Shown piece after piece: positions 25,805 through 34,947 of a stretch of 64,000 bases of DNA. Each line of letters begins with the position of its first letter. The first letter of the stretch is position 1. Source of the stretch: Roseibium aggregatum (GTDB lineage: Bacteria > Pseudomonadota > Alphaproteobacteria > Rhizobiales > Stappiaceae). The notes beneath the pieces are model-generated. The model saw nothing but the letters and a program-made list of their open reading frames with translations. It made no database searches and was not told the DNA's origin. A program made the position numbers and the translations under genes. The stretch is from NCBI RefSeq assembly GCF_017309185.1, contig NZ_JAEKJZ010000003.1, forward strand, positions 186,001 through 250,000, in the 5' to 3' direction.

Positions 25805-25905
25805 AGAACGACGGAAGAAGGCGGCTTCTTCTCCCGCACACTCATTCCAGGGAGGGGCAATGATCCGTCCCGAAGGATGGGGCGCATGCCGGGGAGTTTG
25901 CCGCC

Positions 25906-25946
25906 CGTCCTTCGAGACAGCCGGTGCGCGCTTCCTCAGGATGAGG
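25906..25946. repeat. Dispersed palindromic repeat (CGTCCTTCGAGAC...CCTCAGGATGAGG type)
   Basis: The 229-bp gap between the ligase and aldehyde dehydrogenase genes contains CGTCCTTCGAGACAGCCG followed by GCTTCCTCAGGATGAGG. From memory this is a common intergenic repeat type in alphaproteobacterial genomes. The halves form an imperfect hairpin. An in-frame translation through this gap exists but has no protein character. Confidence 0.45.
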
Positions 25947-26033
25947 GCGCGCGATGCGGCCGGAAAACGAAACAAACGAGCCAACCACTTTCGGAAAGCC
26001 GCGCAAAAAGACGCGGTTATGAGAGGTTCAAGA

Positions 26034-27422
26034 ATGTCAGACGTGATCAAACTGATTTCCCCGGTCGACGGATCGGTCTATGCCGAGCGCCCGGCCCTCA
26101 ACGAGGCGGCGGTCGAAAAACTCGTTTCGGCGGCCCGGACCGCGCAACCCGGTTGGGCGGCGCTCTCCGTGGCTGAACGCGTCGCCTATTGCGAAAAGGC
26201 GCTCGAGGCGCTGAAGGCCATGAACGACGAGGTGGTGCCGGAACTCGCCTGGCAGATGGGCCGTCCGGTCCGGTACGGCGGCGAACTCGGCGGCACGGTC
26301 GAGCGCACGGAATATTGCGCCAGGACCGCTGAAGCGGCCCTGGCCGATATCGAGCGTACCGACAAGCCGGGCTTCAAACGCTATCTGAAGCGCGTGCCGC
26401 TCGGCATCGTCATGGTGATCGCGCCCTGGAACTATCCCTTCATGACGGCCATCAACACGGTCATGCCGGCTCTGATGGCGGGCAACGTGGTGATCCTGAA
26501 GCACGCCGCGCAGACGCTGCTGGTCGGCGAGCGGCTGGCCAAGGCGTTCGAGATCGCCGGACTGCCCAAGGGCGTGTTCCAGAACATCGTGCTCACCCAT
26601 TCGGGCACCGAAAAACTGCTCGGCTCGGGCGTCATCGATCACGTCAACTTCACCGGTTCCGTCGCCGGTGGACGCGCCATCGAAAAAGCGCTGTCCGGCA
26701 CCTTCGCGACGCTGGGACTGGAGCTTGGCGGCAAGGATCCGGCCTATGTCCGCGCCGATGCGGATCTGGACTATGCGGTCGGCAACCTGGTGGACGGAGC
26801 CTTCTACAATTCCGGCCAGTGCTGCTGCGGCATCGAACGCGTCTATGTGCACGAAAGCCTGTTCGACAGGTTTGTCGAGGGCTTTGTCGATCTCACCAGT
26901 CAGTATGTGCTCGGCAACCCGCTGGACGAGTCCACTACGCTTGGCCCGATGGCGCAGGCCCGCTTCGCGGCCTGGGTGCGCGAACAGACCGGGGAGGCCC
27001 TGCGCAAGGGCGCCAAGGCGCATATCGACACGTCGAAGTTCGCGGCGGACAAGGACGGCACGCCCTATCTGGCGCCGCAGGTGCTGACCGACGTGAACCA
27101 TCAGATGTCGGTGATGCGCGAGGAAAGCTTCGGTCCGGTGGTCGGTATCATGAAGGTCAAGGACGACGAGGAGGCGCTGCAGTTCATGAACGACAGTCCC
27201 TACGGCCTGACCGCCTCGATCTGGACGGAGGATGTCGCGGCTGCGTCCGCGATCGGCGACAGGATCGAGACCGGAACCGTCTTCATGAACCGTTGCGACT
27301 ATCTGGATCCGGCCCTTGTGTGGACGGGCGTCAAGGAAACCGGCAAGGGGGCAGCCCTCTCCGAGATCGGTTTCCACAACCTGACCCGACCGAAGTCCTA
27401 CCACTTCCGCGTGGAGCATTGA
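26034..27422 (+). CDS. Aldehyde dehydrogenase (NAD(P)+-dependent)
   Basis: Oxidises an aldehyde to the carboxylate. Motifs: APWNYPF with the conserved Asn, FTGSVAGGRAI (cofactor loop), LELGGKDP (general-base Glu) and GQCCCGIERVYV (nucleophile Cys within a CCC run). 462 aa. I chose the ATG at 26034 with an AGAGG Shine-Dalgarno; the longer in-frame stretch upstream crosses the palindromic repeat. In context it likely oxidises the gamma-glutamyl aldehyde formed by the iron alcohol dehydrogenase downstream. Confidence 0.9.
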   Translation: MSDVIKLISPVDGSVYAERPALNEAAVEKLVSAARTAQPGWAALSVAERVAYCEKALEALKAMNDEVVPELAWQMGRPVRYGGELGGTVERTEYCARTAEAALADIERTDKPGFKRYLKRVPLGIVMVIAPWNYPFMTAINTVMPALMAGNVVILKHAAQTLLVGERLAKAFEIAGLPKGVFQNIVLTHSGTEKLLGSGVIDHVNFTGSVAGGRAIEKALSGTFATLGLELGGKDPAYVRADADLDYAVGNLVDGAFYNSGQCCCGIERVYVHESLFDRFVEGFVDLTSQYVLGNPLDESTTLGPMAQARFAAWVREQTGEALRKGAKAHIDTSKFAADKDGTPYLAPQVLTDVNHQMSVMREESFGPVVGIMKVKDDEEALQFMNDSPYGLTASIWTEDVAAASAIGDRIETGTVFMNRCDYLDPALVWTGVKETGKGAALSEIGFHNLTRPKSYHFRVEH

Positions 27423-27500
27423 GGCAGGGCTTAACGAAATCGAGCAAGCCCGGATGTCCTCGGAACCAACCGAAGCCGAGCGTCCGAGCTTGCTCCCCTC

Positions 27501-27636
27501 TCCCCCCTTGAGGGGGAGATGTCTCCTTCAGGAGACAGAGGGGGGCAACCCCTCGGCAAAGACGGAACAGGAAATTGACGCTCCGCCGTCACCCCCCTCT
27601 GTCCGCTAAAGCGGACATCTCCCCCTCAAGGGGGGA
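27501..27636. repeat. Pair of head-to-head 45-bp repeats, each with its own hairpin
   Basis: The 307-bp gap between the two dehydrogenase genes contains two arms, 27501-27545 and 27592-27636, inverted copies 46 bp apart. Outer parts (CCCCCCTTGAGGGGGAGATGTC and ACAGAGGGGGG) are the same. The inner hairpin differs in a base-pair-preserving way: GTCTCC-TTCA-GGAGAC in one, GTCCGC-TTTA-GCGGAC in the other. This is a REP/BIME-like mobile palindrome pair. Nothing else was seen in the gap. Confidence 0.75.
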
Positions 27637-27729
27637 CAGGGGGGGACGCGGAGACGCTGATGAGAATGCCGGAGCCTGTTGAGCGGGCGAGGCTTTAGAC
27701 AACCCGAGCGTTAAAACAACGAGACACCC

Positions 27730-28893
27730 ATGAGTTCACTTCCCTCCGTAAACTGGTCCTATCCGACCTCCGTTCGTTTCGGTGCCGGCCGTATCAAGGA
27801 ACTGCCCGAGGCGGTCAAGGCTGCGGGCATGTCGAGCCCGTTGCTGGTCACCGATCCGGGTCTTGCCGGCCTGCCCATGGTGGCCGATGCCATCGTTGCC
27901 CTGAAGGCGGCCGGGCTGAATGCCGCCGTCTTTTCCGATGTGAAGCCGAACCCGGTCGACAGCAACATCGTCGCCGGCGTCGAGGCCTTCAAGGCCGGCG
28001 GCCATGACGGCGTGATCGCTTTCGGCGGCGGCTCGGGCCTCGATGCGGGCAAGCTGATCGCCTTCATGTCCGGCCAGACCCGGCCGATCTGGGATTTCGA
28101 GGACATCGGCGACTGGTGGACCCGCGCCGACCCGGCGGGCATCGCGCCGATCGTCGCCGTGCCGACCACGGCGGGAACCGGTTCGGAAGTCGGCCGGGCC
28201 GGCGTCGTCACCAACGAGGCGACCCATACCAAGAAGGTGATCTTCCACCCGAAGATGCTGCCGGAAATCGTGATCTGCGATCCGGAACTGACCGTCGGCA
28301 TGCCGCGTTTCATCACGGTCGGCACCGGCATGGACGCGCTGGCTCACTGCCTGGAAGCCTATTCGGCGCCCATGTATCACCCGATGTCGGAAGGCATCGC
28401 GCTGGAGGGCATGCGGCTGGTGTTCGAAAACCTGCCGAAGGTTGCCGACGACGGCTCCGATCTGGAAGCGCGCGGCCATCTGATGAGCGCCGCCGCCATG
28501 GGGGCGGTCGCCTTCCAGAAGGGCCTTGGCGCGATCCACTCGCTCTCCCATCCGGTCGGCGCGCTTTACGACACCCATCACGGCATGACCAACGCGGTGT
28601 TCATGCCCTATGTGCTGCAGTTCAACCGCCCGGCGATCGAGAAGAAGTTCGAGCGCCTTGCCGGTTTCCTCGGCATAGCGGGCGGGTATCAGGGCGTTCT
28701 TGAGACCATCCTGAAGCTGCGCGGGGATCTTGAGGTTCCGCACACCCTGGCGGGCCTCAATGTCGACACCGCCAAGCGCGATCTGATCGCCGAAATGGCC
28801 ATCGTCGATCCGACGGCCGGCGGCAACCCGATTGAACTGACCAAGGATGGCGCCCTGGAGATCTTCGACAAGGCACAGTCGGGCGAGGTTTGA
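27730..28893 (+). CDS. Iron-containing alcohol dehydrogenase
   Basis: NAD(P)-dependent dehydrogenase of the group III (iron) family. FGGGSGLDAGK is the nucleotide-binding loop, TTAGTGSEVGR is conserved, and metal ligands are visible in GMDALAHCLEAY, LSHPVGALYDTHHG (His residues). 387 aa is normal. Last plus-strand gene of the cluster; a hairpin at 28903 separates it from a convergent gene. Probable role: oxidation of the alcohol group of the imported, gamma-glutamylated compound. Confidence 0.9.
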   Translation: MSSLPSVNWSYPTSVRFGAGRIKELPEAVKAAGMSSPLLVTDPGLAGLPMVADAIVALKAAGLNAAVFSDVKPNPVDSNIVAGVEAFKAGGHDGVIAFGGGSGLDAGKLIAFMSGQTRPIWDFEDIGDWWTRADPAGIAPIVAVPTTAGTGSEVGRAGVVTNEATHTKKVIFHPKMLPEIVICDPELTVGMPRFITVGTGMDALAHCLEAYSAPMYHPMSEGIALEGMRLVFENLPKVADDGSDLEARGHLMSAAAMGAVAFQKGLGAIHSLSHPVGALYDTHHGMTNAVFMPYVLQFNRPAIEKKFERLAGFLGIAGGYQGVLETILKLRGDLEVPHTLAGLNVDTAKRDLIAEMAIVDPTAGGNPIELTKDGALEIFDKAQSGEV

Positions 28894-28902
28894 CTGGAAA
28901 GC

Positions 28903-28930
28903 GTGCCGCGGCTCCGATCCGCCGCGGCAC
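28903..28930. terminator. Stem-loop between convergent genes
   Basis: GTGCCGCGGC and GCCGCGGCAC form a perfect 10-bp stem with an 8-nt loop in the 43-bp gap between the alcohol dehydrogenase stop (28893) and the GNAT stop (28937). Position and strength suit a bidirectional terminator, although neither side has a clear U-tract. Confidence 0.55.
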
Positions 28931-28936
28931 ACCTCC

Positions 28937-29428
28937 TCATGTCTCGAGCCGGAATTTCAGGAACTTCTCGCCATTGTAGTCCGTCTCGGTGACGAAGGCG
29001 GCTCCCAGTTTCCGGAGAGCGCCGAGTTTCTTGCGCGACGGGGGCAGGAGAAACGTAACGTAGGGAATGCGTTCGTCCGCCCGCGCGAATTCGAGCGCCT
29101 TTTTCGCGATAGCCGAACCAAGGCCGAAGCAATCGGGCCTCAGCACGAGACCGAAATCCCAGTCGCCATCTTCCAACTGAAACCCGCCCCAGCCGACGTA
29201 CCGGTCGTCCGCAAGGAATGCCCAGTGGCCAAGCCCGTCGCGGTGCCAGCATTTTTCCTTCGCCTCGATGAATTCGAGCGCGATGTCGCGGTCCCACCTG
29301 AAGGTTAGGAGCGGCATGTGCTCGGCGACGCGAGGGTCCGACATATGGGTGACAAGGATGTCCGGGGCGATTTCTGTCAAGCGGACGAATTTGATTTCGG
29401 GTCGTGTTCTGGATGTCATGCGGACCAT
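28937..29428 (-). CDS. GNAT-family N-acetyltransferase
   Basis: 163-aa acyl-CoA N-acyltransferase. The central GWGGFQLEDGDWDFGLVLRP is the beta4/acetyl-CoA strand region and GLGSAIAKKALEFA the pyrophosphate-binding loop with following helix. The C-terminal ALRKLGAAFVTETDYNGEKFLKF is also typical. Two starts are possible, ATG 29428 or ATG 29419. Substrate unknown. It stands alone, convergent to the alcohol dehydrogenase. Confidence 0.78.
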   Translation of the reverse strand: MVRMTSRTRPEIKFVRLTEIAPDILVTHMSDPRVAEHMPLLTFRWDRDIALEFIEAKEKCWHRDGLGHWAFLADDRYVGWGGFQLEDGDWDFGLVLRPDCFGLGSAIAKKALEFARADERIPYVTFLLPPSRKKLGALRKLGAAFVTETDYNGEKFLKFRLET

Positions 29429-29562
29429 GGCTGATGGCGGAGTGAACTGGATCCGCCATAGGCCCGCTAGCCGTCGTCAGGTCAAATGAACTGCGGCCAC
29501 GCGCGCATCACTTTCCGGTGCGCTTCTTCCCGCAGGACTTCGAAACAGAACAGGACAAGATC

Positions 29563-31143
29563 TCAAACCCGTTCGAAACGGCTGGGGCCTTTCTCCATGA
29601 ACAGTTCGACTTCCAGGCTTTTCGCCGCGCCGTCTTCGGTGCTGCCGAATGTCACGGTCGAGCGGGAGCCGAGAGGTGCGTTTTCGGTCGCGAAGTCGAA
29701 GACCATGACGGAACCGTCCCAGGCCTTCAACGGGAACAGCATGGGCTTCGGTCCGGCGACGAGGACGAGGCCGCCGTTATCCTCTTTGACCTCGACCGTG
29801 CCGAAGTAGGGATTGGCGTAAGAGCCCGTGCAGCGATCCGACGGTGGCGGGGGCACGGCTGCGGCGGGCGGCGTCTGGCCGACCGTGCGGCCGCGTTTTT
29901 CGTAAAAGCCTTCGAAGCGGCTGGAATAGCCCTGGTACCAGTCCCGCGTCTCGTGTCCAAGCTGTGCCAGATCGGTGAAGGACGCGGCGATCGATTCCGC
30001 CGCGCCGATCGGTGCCGCGTTGGTCAGAACGGCGATGCCGAGATCGAGCGAGGGAATGAGCGAGAAGCAGGTGCCCGCGCCCATGATGAAGGCGCCGGAA
30101 TGGCTGAGCTTGACCCGGCCGGACGGCTCCGTGCCGACATTGAAGCCGAAGCCGTAAAAGCCGGGGCGGGAATCCGGTGTTCGCGGCTGATCGGAAAAGG
30201 CCTGCGGGCTGAGGGCAGGAAGAAGCGCAGCGGGTGCGATAACCTCCCGGCCTTCGTATGAGCCCATGGCGAGCACCATTTTCATCCAGATCGCCAGATC
30301 GTTCACCGTGGAACTGACACCGCCCGCCGGGGACTGGGCATCCGGATCGCGCTGGAAGAGCGGCTCGTAGTCGCCCTTGAGGTTACGGCTGTGCGGAATG
30401 GCGCGGTTGCCGGCTGCCAGATAGTCCTTGAACCGGGAACTGGTGTTCTTCATTCCAAGCGGCCGGTAGAGCGCTTCCTCCGAAAGCGTGGCCCAGTCCT
30501 GCCCGACTGTCTGTGCGACGGCTTCCGCAGCCGCGGTCAGGCCGAAATTGGTATAGGCGTAGGAGGTGCGAAAGGCCGTGAGCGGCAGAAGGCGCATCCG
30601 TTCCAGAACCGTCTGCCTGCCGAAACCGAGGTCTTCCAGATCGTCTCCGGCATGGGGCGGCAGGCCGGAGCGGTGGCTGTAGAGGTCGCCGATCGTCAGC
30701 ATTTCGCTTCTGTCCGGATCGGACAGGGTAAACCAGGGAAGCAGGTCGCGCATGCGGCTTTGCCAGGAAACCACGCCCTGGCCGACCTGGCTTGCGACGA
30801 CGGTGGATCCGACGGACTTGGAAAGGGAGGCAAGCTGGAACACCGTGTCGGGCGTGATGGCTTCGTCCATGCCGGCACGGCGTGTGCCGAAGCCCTTGGC
30901 GAAGACCGTCTTTCCCTTGTGAACAACGGCGACGGCGATCCCCGGCACGCCGCTTTCGCGCATCACCCGTTCGACGATGCCGTCAAGCTTCTTCACGGAT
31001 TCGTCGATTTGCCCCGGAGGCACGTCCACACCGGGCGTTTGCGATGGCGAAAGCGTCTGGGCGAGGCCGTTGAATGGGATCAGGGCAAGCGTTGAAACGG
31101 TTGTTCCGAGGAAAAGGCGACGGGAAAATGGTGCGTGCGGCAT
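29563..31143 (-). CDS. Serine hydrolase of the beta-lactamase/DD-peptidase family, Tat-exported
   Basis: 526-aa class C-like hydrolase. It starts MPHAPFSRRLFLGTTVSTLAL, a twin-arginine signal with cleavage predicted near residue 29. The catalytic SxxK is in LASLSKSVGS, the tyrosine motif is YTN in YAYTNFG, and LSHSGAF fills the third motif. A C-terminal lipocalin-like beta domain (about 430-526) follows. Relatives are esterases, D-aminopeptidases and peptidoglycan enzymes. I use the ATG at 31143; the frame extends 14 codons upstream without signal features. Confidence 0.85.
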   Translation of the reverse strand: MPHAPFSRRLFLGTTVSTLALIPFNGLAQTLSPSQTPGVDVPPGQIDESVKKLDGIVERVMRESGVPGIAVAVVHKGKTVFAKGFGTRRAGMDEAITPDTVFQLASLSKSVGSTVVASQVGQGVVSWQSRMRDLLPWFTLSDPDRSEMLTIGDLYSHRSGLPPHAGDDLEDLGFGRQTVLERMRLLPLTAFRTSYAYTNFGLTAAAEAVAQTVGQDWATLSEEALYRPLGMKNTSSRFKDYLAAGNRAIPHSRNLKGDYEPLFQRDPDAQSPAGGVSSTVNDLAIWMKMVLAMGSYEGREVIAPAALLPALSPQAFSDQPRTPDSRPGFYGFGFNVGTEPSGRVKLSHSGAFIMGAGTCFSLIPSLDLGIAVLTNAAPIGAAESIAASFTDLAQLGHETRDWYQGYSSRFEGFYEKRGRTVGQTPPAAAVPPPPSDRCTGSYANPYFGTVEVKEDNGGLVLVAGPKPMLFPLKAWDGSVMVFDFATENAPLGSRSTVTFGSTEDGAAKSLEVELFMEKGPSRFERV

Positions 31144-31303
31144 GATGAAAATATCCGGATGAAGGTCTTGAATATGGCAACACAATCGGTTGCTGCCGTT
31201 ATCCGTAAAGTGGAAATCCGTTTTTCGGGTTAATGGAAGACCGGATTTCCCATTCCCGCGAGGTGGCGCGCCGGAGCCCGGCGCACCAATATGCTCCGAC
31301 GCC

Positions 31304-31822
31304 TCAACCGCCGGAGGCCTGTCGAGGTTCGATCAGCTTGAGCACCGCCACCAGGACAATCCCGTAGAGCACGTGGCCCACCAGCGCGACCCAGGCAATG
31401 CCGGTGAAATTCAGGAAGAAAGGCAGGCCGGCCACGGAGGTGATGCCGCCGATGGCGAAAAGCCAGAGGCCGAAACCGTAGATCGCCGAGGGCAGAAACC
31501 AATGCGTGCCGCCGACGATCCGCTGCCAGAGCGGCGCGAAGATGAACATCCAGCCGATGGGGTAGCCGATCAGGCCGACCACGTAGAAATGAACGAAATA
31601 ACCGGCGAAGTCGTTGGCCGGCAGGCCGAGGCTTCCAAGCAGGCTGCGGGCCAGGCCGTGGGGAGACAGGTTGGCGAAGCCCAGGGCCGGGCTGAGGATC
31701 TGCCCCCAGAAATCGAAAGCAATGGTGGCGAAGAAGCCCGAGATGAACATCAGCCCAAGGGTGTTGACGCTGAGCGACGGCAAGGCGAAGGCGGGCCGGG
31801 TTTCTGAAACGGATGTCGTCAT
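31304..31822 (-). CDS. Conserved integral membrane protein, unknown function
   Basis: 172 aa with four hydrophobic segments (about 18-38, 68-92, 112-136, 142-162) and short polar ends. Notable conserved-looking features are GFFATIAFDFWGQ in helix 1, YFVHFYVVGLIGYPIGW and LPSAIYGFGLWLFAIGG. I do not recognise a named family. The start is the ATG at 31822, preceded by an AGAG-type ribosome-binding site. It stands alone between the serine hydrolase and SDR genes. A GCGCCGG-AGC-CCGGCGC hairpin (31268-31284) lies just past its stop. Confidence 0.7.
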   Translation of the reverse strand: MTTSVSETRPAFALPSLSVNTLGLMFISGFFATIAFDFWGQILSPALGFANLSPHGLARSLLGSLGLPANDFAGYFVHFYVVGLIGYPIGWMFIFAPLWQRIVGGTHWFLPSAIYGFGLWLFAIGGITSVAGLPFFLNFTGIAWVALVGHVLYGIVLVAVLKLIEPRQASGG

Positions 31823-31972
31823 GAGGAACTCTCTTTCCTGAAAATGAATTTCGTTACGGCCGTTACTTGGGAACTGCACCGATCACATGGAAATAAATTC
31901 AGAGCCCGGTTTTGCTGACGCGTTTGTGAAGGTCGGTTTACTTGTCTCCGGTGGCGCCTTTTCGTCCTTACC

Positions 31973-32749
31973 CTAACCTCGGCCGACGAAAGGCATTTTC
32001 GTTGCCATGACGGTCATGGTCAGGACATTGGCGTCGAGCGGCAGTCCGGCCATGTAGACGACGGCTTGCGCGACATGGGCCGGGTCTATCGTCGGTTCGC
32101 TGGCGATTTCGCCGTTGGCCTGCGGAACGCCGCCGCTCATCTTCGCGGTCATGTCGCTTGCCGCATTGCCGATGTCGATCTGGCCGCAGGCGATGTCGAA
32201 GGGGCGCCCGTCCAGCGCGGAGGATTTTGTCAGGCCGGTAATGGCGTGTTTCGTTGCCGTGTAGGGGGCGGAATTCGGCCGGGGCGTCGTCGCGGAAATG
32301 GATCCGTTGTTGACGATGCGGCCACCCCGGGGCGTTTGCGACTTCATCAGCCGGAAGGCCTGCTGGGTGCACAGAAACGCTCCGGTCAGGTTCGCGGCGA
32401 CCACATTGCTCCATTCCTCGTAGCCGATCTCTTCGAGTGGCACCGGGGAATTGGAAATGCCGGCGTTGTTGACCAGAAGATCGAGACGCCCGAAGCTGGC
32501 CTCGAGTTCGTCGAACAGCGCGCGGACCTGTTTGGGGTCGCCGATGTCGGTGGCAATCCAGCCGACCTCGTTGCCGGTTTCACCGGAGAGTTCGGAGGCG
32601 GCTTGTTCCAGGACATCCTTGCGCCGGCCGGCGATGACGACGCGCCATCCTTCGGCGCTCAAGCCCCGGGAGATGGCCTTGCCAACCCCCGTGCCGCCGC
32701 CTGTCACAAGGGCGACCCGGCCCTTGACGTCAAATCCGTTGTTGGTCAT
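31973..32749 (-). CDS. Short-chain dehydrogenase/reductase (SDR)
   Basis: NAD(P)-dependent oxidoreductase of the classical SDR type. [12 protein letters not shown] is the cofactor loop, NNAGIS is conserved, the catalytic Ser is in NGSISA and the active-site YTATK supplies Tyr and Lys. AGRRKDV after beta2 suggests NADPH preference. 258 aa. The start overlaps the DenD-like gene stop by four bases, so the two dehydrogenases are co-transcribed and may act on the same sugar-acid or keto compound. Confidence 0.88.
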   Translation of the reverse strand: MTNNGFDVKGRVALVTGGGTGVGKAISRGLSAEGWRVVIAGRRKDVLEQAASELSGETGNEVGWIATDIGDPKQVRALFDELEASFGRLDLLVNNAGISNSPVPLEEIGYEEWSNVVAANLTGAFLCTQQAFRLMKSQTPRGGRIVNNGSISATTPRPNSAPYTATKHAITGLTKSSALDGRPFDIACGQIDIGNAASDMTAKMSGGVPQANGEIASEPTIDPAHVAQAVVYMAGLPLDANVLTMTVMATKMPFVGRG

Positions 32750-33732
32750 GGATGCGCGCCTTCCAGTTCGTCCTCGAGATGAATGCGGATGATGTCGTCG
32801 AAACTTGTTTCGGCCGTGAAGCCGAGCTCTTCGGCCCGGCGGGCATCAAAATCGGTGGGCCAGCCGGCGACAATTGTCTGAATGTCCGGATCCGGTTCGC
32901 GCCTTATGAGACGGACCGCTCTCTCCCCGGCGACCCGGCGCAACGCCTCGATTTCCTCTCCGACGAGCGCGGAAAGGCCCGGCATGGTGAGATTGCGGCG
33001 GGAACCTACAAGGCTGGTGTCGATGCGGGCGGCATGGACGAAGAAGCCGACAGCAGCGCGTGGGCTGGCAAACCAGTGACGCACGTTTTCGTCGACCGGC
33101 AGGACGGCTTCCAGGCCGGCGAGCGGTTCGCGCAGAATGTTGGAAAAGAAACCGGACGCCGCCTTGTTGGGTTTGCCGGGCCGGATGCAGATTGTCGGCA
33201 GCCGGATACCGATGCCGTCGAAGATGCCTCTGCGGCTGTAGTCGGCAAGAAGAAGCTCCGTCATCGCCTTTTGCGTGCCGTAGCTGGTCAGCGGCGCGGC
33301 AAGGAACTCGTCGCCGATCCTGTCGGGAAACGGCCGGCCGAAAACGGCAATCGACGACGCAAAGATAACGCGTGGACAATAGGGCTCGCGAAGGGACTGC
33401 CGGCGGATCGCTTCAAACAGCATCCTGCTGCCGTCCAGATTGACGGCGTAGCCCTTGTCGAAATCCGCTTCCGCTTCTCCCGAAACGACGGCCGCAAGAT
33501 GCAGGATCAGGTCTGGTCGGCCGCCGATCAGCTTTTCGGCCTCTCCCGGCCTGGAAAGGTCCGTGGTCTGCGCGGTGGCAATGTCCTCGAGCCCGGCCGG
33601 AATCTCCGGTTCAACGGCGTCGGCAAGTGTCAGCGTGGTTGTCTCGCGACCGAACGCGGTCCGGTCCGCCGCCAGCTTTCCGGTCAGTTTCCGGCCCACC
33701 ATCCCGGCGGCACCAATTACGAGCATATGCAT
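32746..33732 (-). CDS. NAD-dependent epimerase/dehydratase, DenD-like (D-erythronate dehydrogenase type)
   Basis: Extended SDR of 328 aa. GAAGMVG is the NAD loop, SSIAVFG supplies the catalytic Ser region and YGTQK the Tyr-Lys pair. The overall pattern ([23 protein letters not shown]) recalls D-erythronate 2-dehydrogenase DenD of four-carbon acid-sugar catabolism. The other den genes (OtnK-type kinase, aldolase, isomerase) are not here, so the exact substrate is uncertain. Coupled by overlap to the SDR downstream. Confidence 0.72.
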   Translation of the reverse strand: MHMLVIGAAGMVGRKLTGKLAADRTAFGRETTTLTLADAVEPEIPAGLEDIATAQTTDLSRPGEAEKLIGGRPDLILHLAAVVSGEAEADFDKGYAVNLDGSRMLFEAIRRQSLREPYCPRVIFASSIAVFGRPFPDRIGDEFLAAPLTSYGTQKAMTELLLADYSRRGIFDGIGIRLPTICIRPGKPNKAASGFFSNILREPLAGLEAVLPVDENVRHWFASPRAAVGFFVHAARIDTSLVGSRRNLTMPGLSALVGEEIEALRRVAGERAVRLIRREPDPDIQTIVAGWPTDFDARRAEELGFTAETSFDDIIRIHLEDELEGAHP

Positions 33733-33764
33733 TCGCGGTCATCCCTCCCGTGAAGACGCTCTTT

Positions 33765-34241
33765 CTACGCTCCATCTCCATGCACCGCCACCATGTCGAT
33801 CTTCGCTTCTGGAACCGCGATGGTGCGGAAGCTTTCCCTCACGCCGTCGTCCGTGAGTTCCCTCTGCACGGCGATCAACGTGTTTTCTGGGTGTGCCTCG
33901 CAAAGCTCTGCCATGAAGCGGAGTTCGTCCTCCGCGACGCCGCGGGCGGCCTCGACCGAAGGAGCACCGTAGTAGTCGACGAAATGCCGGGCAAGCCGGT
34001 CCACCAGCGCGTCGAATTCGGCTTCGGCGAGCGGCGTGACGGCGACGAAGGTGACCCGGCCGAAGGTTTCCAGACCGAACCAGCCGTTCGAAAAGGCCTG
34101 GCGGGCCTTGCCGGTGAGGTCGGCTTCCGTCCAGTCGGAAAATTCGAAGCCGCCGGACAGGCACCATTCGCCGGTGCGGGCGGGAGAGAAGAAGACGTTG
34201 CGGTCGCTGTCGTCCAGGTGAATGGCGCGGGCGAGTTTCAT
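33765..34241 (-). CDS. DUF6505-like protein of the formate dehydrogenase accessory set
   Basis: 158-aa soluble acidic protein with no signal peptide or membrane segment. Conserved-looking parts are LARAIHLDDSDRNVF at the N-terminus, LSGGFEFSDWTEADL, and a C-terminal RTIAVPEAKIDMV. Name recalled from alphaproteobacterial genomes where it sits next to the lipoate-ligase-like and Mrp genes; function unknown. Last gene of the minus-strand set 33765-36243, with a 4-nt gap to its neighbour. Confidence 0.6.
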   Translation of the reverse strand: MKLARAIHLDDSDRNVFFSPARTGEWCLSGGFEFSDWTEADLTGKARQAFSNGWFGLETFGRVTFVAVTPLAEAEFDALVDRLARHFVDYYGAPSVEAARGVAEDELRFMAELCEAHPENTLIAVQRELTDDGVRESFRTIAVPEAKIDMVAVHGDGA

Positions 34242-34245
34242 GGGG

Positions 34246-34947
34246 TCATCTTTCCAAAAGGCTCGTGAGCGGGATCAGCTCGGTGTCCTCGCCGCTCCGC
34301 AGCAGCATACCGAAATTTTCGTCGACACCGACAAAGGTTCCGGACCGTTGTCCGATTTCGACCGTCTCGCCAAGCCTGTTCGCCAGTCCGCGCCAGTCGG
34401 CGTGAACCGGACGCGGTCCCTCGTCGAGCCAGCGGTTGATCCAGTAGAGGCTATGGCGCACCCAGGCCTCGACCAACTGCTCCGCGGTGATGTCGACGCA
34501 GCCTTCTTCGGAAAGATAGGTCGTGTCGGGATCCTTGCCCGGGTCTTTTTGTGGGGCACTCATGTTGAGATCCATGGCCAGAACCAGCCAGTCGGGCACG
34601 GCGGACGGATCGGCGGTCGAGGCCCGGACGCGCATTCGGCCGCAGATCGCACCGTTGACGCGGATCGTGCCGTCCCACTCCAGATGGACCGCCACCTCGG
34701 GCGGCGCCAGGGCACCCAGGGCGGCCTGGAAGCCGAGGCCGCACACGGGCAGTATCGTCATGGCTTCGTCCAGCGGAACTTCCGGCGCAAAGATCAGACT
34801 GGCGCGCAGGACGTCGCCCTTCAGATTGTAGACGACCGTTCCCGGGTCCGTTCCGGCAATGGCGAGCGCCGTTGCCCGCTCGAACGGATCGGCGGCGCCG
34901 GTTAGCGCCTCGCCCTGAAACAGAGGGGGAAACCTGATCTCGCTCAC
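34246..34947 (-). CDS. Biotin/lipoate protein ligase-like protein (DUF4444-type)
   Basis: 233-aa protein with the fold pattern of biotin/lipoate A/B ligases. Residues about 1-160 include hydrophobic strands and VHLEWDGTIRVNGAICGRM, at the place of the ligase lysine motif, but the usual KWPND is reduced to EWDG. The catalytic lysine therefore looks missing. A C-terminal domain (about 170-233; FVGVDENFGMLLRSG) follows, as in birA-like proteins. The GTG start overlaps the Mrp stop by four bases. A regulator or degenerate ligase is as likely as an active enzyme. Confidence 0.65.
   Translation of the reverse strand: MSEIRFPPLFQGEALTGAADPFERATALAIAGTDPGTVVYNLKGDVLRASLIFAPEVPLDEAMTILPVCGLGFQAALGALAPPEVAVHLEWDGTIRVNGAICGRMRVRASTADPSAVPDWLVLAMDLNMSAPQKDPGKDPDTTYLSEEGCVDITAEQLVEAWVRHSLYWINRWLDEGPRPVHADWRGLANRLGETVEIGQRSGTFVGVDENFGMLLRSGEDTELIPLTSLLER

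Noticed and set aside
25791..26033. N-terminal extension of the aldehyde dehydrogenase
   Set aside because: The in-frame sequence crosses a dispersed palindrome and overlaps the preceding gene; the ATG at 26034 has a ribosome-binding site and gives normal family length.
27423..27729. CRISPR-like repeat array
   Set aside because: Only two inverted copies with one spacer-like gap; no regular direct repeats or cas genes.
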